Assembly (NCBI GenBank): GCA_030621685.1
Contig: JAUXHF010000135.1
Span: 1-5,714 of the forward strand
Direction: 5' to 3'
Source: Spirochaetota bacterium
GTDB lineage: Bacteria > Spirochaetota > UBA12135 > COTS27
Length of the DNA: 5,714 nt
Shown: positions 1 to 5,004 of the stretch, in pieces
Layout of the letters: each line of letters opens with the position of its first letter
Position numbering within the stretch: position 1 is the first letter of the stretch
The notes under the pieces: model-generated
What the model saw: only the letters and a program-made list of their open reading frames with translations
The model's database searches: none
Told to the model about the DNA's origin: nothing
Translations under genes and position numbers: made by a program

Positions 1-1
1 G

Positions 2-496
2 CCCTAAAAGCTGAATAAAGGCTAAGATGATGCTGAATCCAAAAAATGAGGTCTTAGCAAAAAACAATGGTTTGACAAAACGCAGCAGCCAAAAAATAAA
101 AAACAAAAATAATAATAAATTAACAAAGTTGAGTGACCCTCGAAGAAGCAATACGAGGCCAGTAGAAATTTCTTGTTTAATCGGATCAGTGTTTTGGATG
201 CTAAACAACATCGTTGCGAAAAAATAGATAGCCAAAGAAGTAACTACTAAAACAATATTGTAGTTTCTATGGTTTTTGAAATCCTCATTCATCGACTGGC
301 CCGACTTCATGAGTCCCCTTAAAAAAGGTAGCCACGACAAATCAAGTCGTTTTTCAACAGCTTCCTTGCTTCGTTCATCCTGAATAACATCAGAATTTTT
401 TTCCACAGATGAAAGCAACACTCTCTGTTCTCGGCTGGATATTTTTTTAAATAATTCTTTTTGCAAAGCTAACTGTACAATTCTTAATAAAAGCAA
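2..496 (-). CDS. Membrane protein of unknown function, 3' end outside window
   Basis: An open minus-strand frame runs without a stop from about 532 to the left edge. I do not recognise the family. Counting from a TTG at 496 it shows 165 residues: a hydrophobic start, a charged segment (about 12-52), then likely membrane segments at about 81-100, 116-140 and 150-165, so it is an integral membrane protein. The start is uncertain. TTG 496 has a GGGGA-like sequence at 504-500. ATG 310 has a better ribosome site (AAGGGG at 320-315) but would discard a plausibly coding charged segment. The frame before TTG 496 reads as more of a hydrophobic helix back to an in-frame TAG (534-532), so the 5' end may be damaged or misread. 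The upstream neighbour is divergent. Existence as a gene is fairly likely; function is unknown. Confidence 0.6.
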   Translation of the reverse strand, partial: MLLLRIVQLALQKELFKKISSREQRVLLSSVEKNSDVIQDERSKEAVEKRLDLSWLPFLRGLMKSGQSMNEDFKNHRNYNIVLVVTSLAIYFFATMLFSIQNTDPIKQEISTGLVLLLRGSLNFVNLLLFLFFIFWLLRFVKPLFFAKTSFFGFSIILAFIQLLG

Positions 497-526
497 CCAT
501 CCCCAAAGAACAGTAAGGAAAGTAGA

Positions 527-835
527 TTGGAGGAAAAATATCTAGATGGGAAAACTACATTCTTGAATAAAGCAGAATCTACTTCTCATTATAACTTAAA
601 TTACCAAGAAAGTAAGCATAATTCTGCAAAAATTATCAAAAGACCTAGTCTTTATGGAGACGCTATGGTATTCATAAACATCAACTTATGCTATACTATC
701 ATAAGAAATTTCTACACTACTTTGCTGTTACCAGCGTTTTTTAGCCACGGCTATCACCTTACATCTTTTCTGCTTTCGTTTCTCTTTACATCTCTTTACT
801 TATACTGTGTATTAAAAAACGCTAAAAAACGCTAA
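527..835 (+). CDS. Doubtful small ORF, possible small membrane protein
   Basis: This 102-codon frame begins with TTG at 527, preceded by AAGGAA at 515-520 with 6-base spacing, which is a reasonable ribosome site. The first half is polar and the second half hydrophobic (about 47-95), ending in a lysine-rich tail, so it could encode a small membrane protein. It ends 47 bases before the next plus-strand gene. Against it: the non-ATG start, no recognisable family, and the fact that it covers the promoter-like sequences of a divergent intergenic region. Its last codons fall in a 10-base A-rich direct repeat. I keep it only as a low-confidence candidate. Confidence 0.2.
   Translation: MEEKYLDGKTTFLNKAESTSHYNLNYQESKHNSAKIIKRPSLYGDAMVFININLCYTIIRNFYTTLLLPAFFSHGYHLTSFLLSFLFTSLYLYCVLKNAKKR
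588..593 (-). promoter_or_regulatory. Candidate -10 box for the leftward membrane protein gene
   Basis: The minus strand reads TATAAT at 593-588, a perfect -10 match. The best -35 at 17-base spacing (CTTACT, 616-611) is poor. Transcription would begin near 581, giving a leader of about 85 bases to TTG 496. It is supported only by the -10 match and its position. Confidence 0.25.
671..697 (+). promoter_or_regulatory. Candidate extended -10 promoter for the propeller-like gene
   Basis: TATACT at 692-697 is preceded by TG at 689-690, making an extended -10 (TGnTATACT). A weak -35 (TTCATA, 671-676) lies 15 bases upstream; extended -10 promoters tolerate poor -35 boxes. The start would be near 704, leaving a leader of about 180 bases before ATG 883. 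A second TATACT at 801-806 lacks a convincing -35. Confidence 0.3.
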
Positions 836-839
836 AAAA
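813..839. repeat. 10-bp A-rich direct repeat, 2.7 copies
   Basis: TAAAAAACGC occurs at 813-822 and 823-832, followed by a partial third copy (TAAAAAA, 833-839). The period is 10 bases, so the A-tracts fall on one helical face; this could bend DNA upstream of the gene at 883 or simply be a slippage product. Confidence 0.75.
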
Positions 840-882
840 ACTTCCTCTTCTGTTGCTTAAAAGCTAGCTATCCCCCAATATT

Positions 883-2073
883 ATGAGAAAGGTACGTTTA
901 TGGAAACTTATATTTTATCTATCTTTAGGATATATTTTTCTTCTTGTACTGTTTCTTGCAAAGCAAAACAGCACTTCGCTAAATTATTCTAGGCTGCAGT
1001 GGTACCGAGATTTTTCCAAAGGCCTGCGGTCATCGTATCTTTCGAAAAGTGAGATTGGAAAAAAGTCTGAAAACCCTTATTATTATAATGGCGAGGTTCT
1101 AGCCTACCTTGAAGACACTGGCGAAATTGAACATTTGCTTGTAAATAATACAAGAAATCATATTTCAGCTAATTCTAAGTTCTACTTAAGTTACAGCAAA
1201 AACCCGAATTCAATAGAGCTTTTTAGCAAATTAGGAGAAAAACAATGGAGTTTGCCTATAAAAAGCTACGCCCATATCTCTCCGAATTCGCTGCTTATTG
1301 CGCTCATCTTAAGCGATAATAGCAGCCTCTCTATTTATGATATCAACCGCAGTCTTGTCATAGAATCTCGTTATTTGGGGAAGTTTATCACCGATTTTAG
1401 TTTTGCTTCTTTTAATGATTCAGTCGTTTTTGGAACGATAGAAGGAAACTTATATTTTTATAACCCACAGAAAAAAAAGCTTACGCAATTTCGTGAGAAA
1501 CAAGGGAGTTTAGATTATATCAAGGGCCTTGACCTATCAAAAACAGGACGTTACATTGCCGTATTAAGTGGGAAGATGCCAGAAAAACTAAGCCTTTACG
1601 AAAAAAACCCTGAAAAAAATTCAACTGATACCGCTGTCTTCCAAACAAGTGACGATGCTTTTACAGAACGTTGGAGTGTGGCAACCCAAGCAAGCCGTGT
1701 AAAAAAAAACAGCATGCATATCAGCGAGCGCCAGCAAGTGTTATTTGAGGAACGCCACGGTGAAATCCATGTTATCAATCTTCAAAATGGGAAAACTCTT
1801 CGGAAAAAGATGCTGAATACCGCAGAATTGGGAGCCATAAACTATGTTCTTTTTGATGTCAGCAAATCATTTTATGCTGTAGCCGCTGTTCATGCCAAGG
1901 GGCTTCATATACAAGTATTATCGCTTAGCAACGATTCTCTGCAGTGGGAGAAAACTTTTAAGGATGCTTTTTTTCTTTATGTTGAAATTTTAGAAGACAC
2001 AAAGTTTAGCGAAATAGTCATTCATACCTCTAGGGCTATATATCGGTATCAGATAGTTCATGCTGGAAGCTAA
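883..2073 (+). CDS. Membrane-anchored, propeller-like protein of unknown function
   Basis: The 396-residue product starts with a basic tip (Arg2, Lys3, Arg5) and one hydrophobic helix (about 8-26), which predicts a single anchor or uncleaved signal with the rest outside the cytoplasmic membrane. From about 68 to the end it is a series of short beta-strand-like stretches with recurring small-residue turns, for example 'SPNSLLIAL' (133-141), 'GTIEGNLYFYN' (184-194), 'SKTGRYIAVLSG' (219-230) and 'GEIHVINLQNG' (293-303). These resemble WD40/YVTN-type blades, though no family signature is clear. A polar stretch at about 240-285 looks like a disordered insertion. ATG 883 lacks a Shine-Dalgarno sequence and no better in-frame start is nearby. 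It converges with rsmE. The propeller assignment is inference from strand pattern; similar proteins may occur in treponemes, but I could not check this. Confidence 0.8.
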   Translation: MRKVRLWKLIFYLSLGYIFLLVLFLAKQNSTSLNYSRLQWYRDFSKGLRSSYLSKSEIGKKSENPYYYNGEVLAYLEDTGEIEHLLVNNTRNHISANSKFYLSYSKNPNSIELFSKLGEKQWSLPIKSYAHISPNSLLIALILSDNSSLSIYDINRSLVIESRYLGKFITDFSFASFNDSVVFGTIEGNLYFYNPQKKKLTQFREKQGSLDYIKGLDLSKTGRYIAVLSGKMPEKLSLYEKNPEKNSTDTAVFQTSDDAFTERWSVATQASRVKKNSMHISERQQVLFEERHGEIHVINLQNGKTLRKKMLNTAELGAINYVLFDVSKSFYAVAAVHAKGLHIQVLSLSNDSLQWEKTFKDAFFLYVEILEDTKFSEIVIHTSRAIYRYQIVHAGS

Positions 2074-2104
2074 GACCTCAAAAATCGTACTCTTTTGCCC
2101 CGAG

Positions 2105-2130
2105 TAAAACAAGGAAATTGTCTTGCTTTA
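2105..2130. terminator. Hairpin between convergent genes, possible weak terminator
   Basis: TAAAACAAG (2105-2113) pairs with CTTGCTTTA (2122-2130) with one mismatch around an 8-base loop. It sits in the 67-base gap between the converging propeller-like gene and rsmE, where a bidirectional terminator is expected. No T-run follows on either strand, so a classical intrinsic terminator is not supported. Confidence 0.3.
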
Positions 2131-2140
2131 GAATATCAGC

Positions 2141-3076
2141 CTAAGCTAACAGCTTTGCTAAAGCAAACAAAACAGCTGTTTCAACGCGTAGCACGGTAGC
2201 ATGCAGCGATACGCTCTTGAAGCCAAGGGTAACTAAAAAATCCTTCTCTTTATAGCTAAAGCCTCCCTCTGGTCCAACAAAAAAAGCGATTGATTCTATA
2301 TCCTTCCGTGTTATTTCGTTCAAAGTTTTCATATGCTGCGCCGGAGATTCAGATTCCCATAAAAGATAGCTTTTCCGATTTTGCCTCGCAATATGCTCCT
2401 GAAAGCAAGGGCTTTGTTGCAGGCTATAAAGATCTATAGGATCGGGCAGCAGCAAAGGCTTCATTCCCTTCATATTTCTTGCTGTCTCTTCAGCAATTCG
2501 GCGATAACGTTGCATGTTCACACGAGCTGCCTTTCGGAAAAAAGAACGTTCGCTTAATACCAGTTGCAAAAAATGCAATCCAAGCTCGCTGGTCTTACGT
2601 ACAATATCTGAAAGGACATGGGGCTGGGGATGGGCTAAAAAAAGCCTAATTTCTGGGGTCTGCCTCTTGATGCTGAAACAGCTAAGCTCGGTAGATTTAA
2701 CTTCTCTTTCAAAGAAAACTTTCACACGATAGCCGCTGCCCTTAGCCTTAGGCAGCGAGCGAGAGCGAGAGTCTCTTAGCTTTCCATGGCTTTCAGCCGG
2801 CCCCTTACTGGTTATTTCCACTATTTTTGCTAAGTAAAAAGAGCTAGGAAAAAAACGCACTATGATAGCTGCACCTTTTTGAAGCCGCAAAGTTCGTAGC
2901 ATATATCCAGCATCATCGCCAGTAATATAGCTGTAGGGCGAGCTTAAATCTCTTTTTTTTTGTTCAGCAAAAAACACTTTAAGCGTATCAAGGTTTGGCA
3001 GAATCCTGCCTTGACTACCCCTCTCCTGTTTATTGCTGCTCTCTTGTTTATCGCTGGGGTCATTGGGGTTATTCAT
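2141..3076 (-). CDS. rsmE: 16S rRNA (uracil-1498-N3)-methyltransferase RsmE
   Basis: RsmE is a cytoplasmic SPOUT-family enzyme that uses S-adenosylmethionine to methylate N3 of U1498 in 16S rRNA of the small subunit. Family marks in order are: 'ITGDDA' (51-56) and 'LRTLRLQKG' (60-68) of the N-terminal PUA-like domain; 'KTSELGLHFLQLVLSERS' (161-178); the 'RRIAEETARN' helix (192-201); and the cofactor-knot motifs 'VGPEGGFS' (267-274) and 'LRVETA' (296-301). At 311 residues it is longer than typical members (about 240-250). The excess is an N-terminal extension of about 31 residues with a six-residue repeat (9-20), and a low-complexity Ser/Arg/Lys insertion in the PUA-like domain (about 91-115). 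ATG 3076 has no Shine-Dalgarno sequence, so the true start may be internal, but no good internal ATG, GTG or TTG precedes the domain. It lies downstream of mltB on the same strand, separated by repeats. Confidence 0.93.
   Translation of the reverse strand: MNNPNDPSDKQESSNKQERGSQGRILPNLDTLKVFFAEQKKRDLSSPYSYITGDDAGYMLRTLRLQKGAAIIVRFFPSSFYLAKIVEITSKGPAESHGKLRDSRSRSLPKAKGSGYRVKVFFEREVKSTELSCFSIKRQTPEIRLFLAHPQPHVLSDIVRKTSELGLHFLQLVLSERSFFRKAARVNMQRYRRIAEETARNMKGMKPLLLPDPIDLYSLQQSPCFQEHIARQNRKSYLLWESESPAQHMKTLNEITRKDIESIAFFVGPEGGFSYKEKDFLVTLGFKSVSLHATVLRVETAVLFALAKLLA
3017..3052 (-). repeat. 18-bp imperfect tandem repeat in the rsmE N-terminus
   Basis: Two adjacent 18-base units encode DKQESS and NKQERG (residues 9-20 of RsmE). 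They lie in the N-terminal extension, outside the conserved fold, and keep the frame because the unit is a multiple of three. Confidence 0.65.
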
Positions 3077-3083
3077 AATAAGA

Positions 3084-3279
3084 ATTTTTCAATTTCTAAG
3101 CCTATCATGCATCACGGCTTTGCTTATTTTAAGCCTGAAGTTAAGCCGTCTACGCCTAAGGCCTAACGCCTAACGCCTTTTTTTCTATAGCCTCTGAAAG
3201 CTGATACAGCCCCAAAGCATAAAAACTGCTGTTATTATAACACCTCAGCACAAAAAAAATTTTATAACGGCGCCCAAGG
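3084..3279 (-). repeat. Tandem unit 1: detached copy of the mltB 3' end
   Basis: This 196-base unit begins with ATTTTTC and ends with GGCGCCCAAGG. Read on the minus strand, its core matches the last ~40 codons of mltB and stays in the same frame: 'YNNSSFYAL' and 'YQLSEAIEKKAL' are intact, but the tail differs and stops after 'GVRP'. A stop lies just upstream in that frame and no start is apparent, so it is not a gene. It carries the longest variable segment (about 3132-3177), built of GCCTAA/CGCCTAA pieces. It reaches within 8 bases of the rsmE start codon and so forms the rsmE upstream region. Confidence 0.9.
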
Positions 3280-3464
3280 GTTTTTCAAAGCTCTAAGCCT
3301 AGCATGCCATCACCGCTTTGCTTACTTTAAGCCTGAAGGTAAGCTGCCTACGCCTAACGCCTTTTTTTCTATAGCCTCTGAAAGCTGATACAGTGCCAAA
3401 GCATAAAAACTGCTGTTATTATAACACCTCAGCACAAAAAAATTTTTTATAAAGGCGCCCAAGG
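3280..3464 (-). repeat. Tandem unit 2: detached copy of the mltB 3' end
   Basis: This 185-base unit follows unit 1 directly and has the same order of segments. The minus-strand core is almost identical to mltB, but the A/T run before it is 13 bases instead of 12, shifting the frame relative to the mltB sequence upstream. Past the run, the mltB frame is open to the same end: 'KKALGVGSLPSGLK' then TAA, against 'KKALTSGLK' in mltB, a 15-base in-frame difference. It has no start of its own. Confidence 0.9.
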
Positions 3465-3627
3465 ATTTTTCACATTCTAAGCCTAGCATGCCATCATGGC
3501 TTTGCTTACTTTAAGCCTGAAGTTAACGCCTTTTTTTCTATAGCCTCTGAAAGCTGATACAGCGCCAAAGCATAAAAACTGCTGTTATTATAACACTTCA
3601 GCACAGAAAAATTTTTATAGAGGCGCC
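3465..3627 (-). repeat. Tandem unit 3: the unit containing the real mltB end
   Basis: This 163-base unit covers codons 300-338 of mltB, its stop (3506-3508) and the first ~40 bases after it. It is the likely ancestral copy, because only here is the core joined to the rest of the gene. Units 1 and 2 share details absent here (CACCTC for CACTTC, and CCCAAGG after GGCG), so they are closer to each other than to this unit. Confidence 0.85.
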
Positions 3628-4522
3628 AATAGTTCGGCTCTCCATTGGCAGCGTTAAGAGTTAGCCATTTTTTTTTGTCGCTACTCTTAAGCGCTGATGG
3701 TGGCAGTTTATTGACTTTTTTTACAACAGGTTTTCTCTGCTGCCAGCTACACGCACGATAGTAACGGCCAATGCTAGCAAGAGCATCGTAAGGGTTATGG
3801 AGCATATCAACCTCGCCATCGGCATCGCCGTCAACACCATAGCGCATAATGCTAGAGGGAATAAACTGCGCCAAACCAATAGCCCCACTATACGAGCCTT
3901 TCACGGCAAGCGGGTTATAACCACTTTTGCGGCTTAACAGCAAAAAAGATTCTAACTCATGGGTATAAAAACTCTTGCGTCTTTTCCCATCAAAGGCTAA
4001 GATAACTAAGGAATTGAAAACATTATGGCGACCAGTATTAAATCCATAGTATGTTTCCATGCCTACGGTGGCTACAATAATCTTTAACGGCACCTTATAA
4101 ATATTTGATACTTTGCGTAAAAACTTTTTATATTTATTCGCAAACACCAGCCCTCTTTGAATTCGACCTTCTGTAACAAAACGCTGACGATATGACCACC
4201 AAGTTTCTGGTATTTGCAGCTTTCTAGCCGTAAGTTTCTGCATTTTTTTCGTTGTTTTCTGGCGAATTTCCACTTCAGAAAAAAGATTAAGAAGTTCTTG
4301 CCTATCAAAATTATGGCGTTCCACCATAAAACCAATAAACGTTTGGACATCGGCTCTTTCGCTATAAAAAAGAAGCGGCTGGGTAGCTAGCTTCTTTTCC
4401 TTTGTTAACAACTCTGCGTTAGCATATTGCCCCCCCAAGCAAAAGCATATCAGCAGTGTAACCAAGCACTTAGCATATTTTCTCGGCCTGTTTTTAAAAT
4501 ATCTTTGCATACTCTTCTGCAT
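3506..4522 (-). CDS. mltB: MltB-type lytic murein transglycosylase (GH103, SLT_2)
   Basis: Enzymes of this family cleave the MurNAc-GlcNAc bond of peptidoglycan in the periplasm, leaving 1,6-anhydro-MurNAc ends. The 338-residue product has a basic start and hydrophobic helix (about 19-31) with a likely signal peptidase I site after 'ANA' (34-36). No lipobox cysteine is convincing, unlike E. coli MltB, which is a lipoprotein. Family motifs are: 'IPETWWSYRQRFVTEGRI' (104-121); 'GMETYYG' with the expected catalytic Glu156; 'KGSYSGAIGLAQFIPSS' (208-224); an EF-hand-like loop 'DGDADGEVD' (231-239), which in E. coli Slt35 binds calcium; 'NPYDALASI' (243-251); and C-terminal 'CYNNSSFYALAL' (310-321). 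The length is near that of the E. coli protein (361). The start at 4522 is supported by AAGGAG at 4534-4529 with 6-base spacing; Met5 is possible but less well placed. The 3' end is duplicated twice downstream. Confidence 0.94.
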   Translation of the reverse strand: MQKSMQRYFKNRPRKYAKCLVTLLICFCLGGQYANAELLTKEKKLATQPLLFYSERADVQTFIGFMVERHNFDRQELLNLFSEVEIRQKTTKKMQKLTARKLQIPETWWSYRQRFVTEGRIQRGLVFANKYKKFLRKVSNIYKVPLKIIVATVGMETYYGFNTGRHNVFNSLVILAFDGKRRKSFYTHELESFLLLSRKSGYNPLAVKGSYSGAIGLAQFIPSSIMRYGVDGDADGEVDMLHNPYDALASIGRYYRACSWQQRKPVVKKVNKLPPSALKSSDKKKWLTLNAANGEPNYWRLYKNFSVLKCYNNSSFYALALYQLSEAIEKKALTSGLK

Positions 4523-4545
4523 TTTTCTCTCCTTCTCCCCTTATC

Positions 4546-4575
4546 TTAATAGTAGGCCTCGTAATTTAGACTCAA
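4546..4575 (-). promoter_or_regulatory. Candidate sigma-70-type promoter for mltB
   Basis: On the minus strand TTGAGT (4575-4570) and TATTAA (4551-4546) are 18 bases apart, each matching the consensus at four of six positions. The start would be near 4539, giving a short leader that just includes the AAGGAG ribosome site of mltB. The match is moderate and the region is AT-rich, so chance is possible. Confidence 0.3.
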
Positions 4576-4635
4576 TAATAATAAGAGTAGCTGTAAATAA
4601 TGCCACCGCACCTGTAGCAAAAAGTATTTCATAAG

Positions 4636-4668
4636 AATTCCTACTAAATTCTTACTAAATTCTTACTA
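4636..4668. repeat. 11-bp direct repeat, three tandem copies
   Basis: AATTCCTACTA (4636-4646) is followed by two exact copies of AATTCTTACTA (4647-4657 and 4658-4668). The copies are back to back at about one helical turn. They lie between the divergent mltB and pyrB genes, about 115-145 bases upstream of mltB. A protein-binding array or plain slippage are both possible. Confidence 0.85.
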
Positions 4669-4696
4669 AGATAACTCGTAAGCCTAACAAATGCCT

Positions 4697-4718
4697 TTTA
4701 TACAGTAACTTTATACAG
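4697..4718. repeat. 9-bp direct repeat with 13-base period
   Basis: TTTATACAG occurs at 4697-4705 and again at 4710-4718, separated by TAAC. This is the second short direct repeat in the mltB-pyrB spacer; function is unknown. Confidence 0.6.
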
Positions 4719-4849
4719 CAATTTCACTAAGACGAGATAAGAAGTAGATAAAAACTTTCACTCATTCTCATTCATTCTCGCAAATATCTACAAAACATAT
4801 TCGGTATAGATATTCGCTAACATAAATTATAACAGCCACTGAAACTCTT

Positions 4850-4861
4850 ATATTATAATAT
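4850..4861. promoter_or_regulatory. 12-bp perfect palindrome containing TATAAT on both strands
   Basis: ATATTATAATAT is a perfect inverted repeat. It contains TATAAT at 4854-4859 on the plus strand and at 4857-4852 on the minus strand, so it could serve as a -10 for pyrB, for mltB, or as an operator. No good -35 lies at 16-18 bases in either direction, and such palindromes arise easily in AT-rich DNA. The rest of the 4523-5004 spacer shows no coding frame or RNA gene I can support. Confidence 0.25.
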
Positions 4862-4984
4862 TGAAACATAGGTTCTGCCATATTTACTTTAGGGCAACCA
4901 AGCTATCGAATACAAAATATTAAACATTAAAAATCTTAGCCTAAAAAATAATTAGAAAATAGCCTTCTCCAATTCCGAATAGCT

Positions 4985-5004
4985 CTAATTTTCCCTAATT
5001 TTCC
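4985..5004. repeat. 10-bp exact tandem duplication abutting the pyrB ATG
   Basis: CTAATTTTCC occurs at 4985-4994 and 4995-5004, ending immediately before ATG 5005. The sequence is pyrimidine-rich and gives that ATG no Shine-Dalgarno site. The second copy supplies the in-frame TAA (4996-4998) that blocks any earlier start. Confidence 0.85.

Noticed and set aside
27..227. Plus-strand frame of 66 codons at the left edge
   Set aside because: It lies antisense to the more convincing membrane protein frame, is very rich in Asn/Lys from A-runs, and resembles no family.
1596..1778. Minus-strand frame inside the propeller-like gene
   Set aside because: It is an antisense shadow of a continuous 396-codon gene, with no ribosome site or family resemblance.
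2514..3166. Plus-strand frames at 2514-2732 and 2960-3166
   Set aside because: The first is antisense to conserved RsmE sequence. The second is antisense to its N-terminus and runs into repeat unit 1; its hydrophobic look comes from the Q/E/K-rich codons read backwards.
3170..3187. T-rich run in each repeat unit as an intrinsic terminator
   Set aside because: The run is the antisense of the Lys codons of the MltB tail, no stable GC-rich stem precedes it in all three units, and no plus-strand gene ends there.
3084..3627. CRISPR array or insertion sequence
   Set aside because: The units are long, directly adjacent and match the end of a neighbouring gene. There are no unique spacers, inverted terminal repeats, target duplications or transposase.
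4084..4350. Minus-strand frame overlapping mltB
   Set aside because: It is an alternate frame within sequence encoding conserved MltB motifs.
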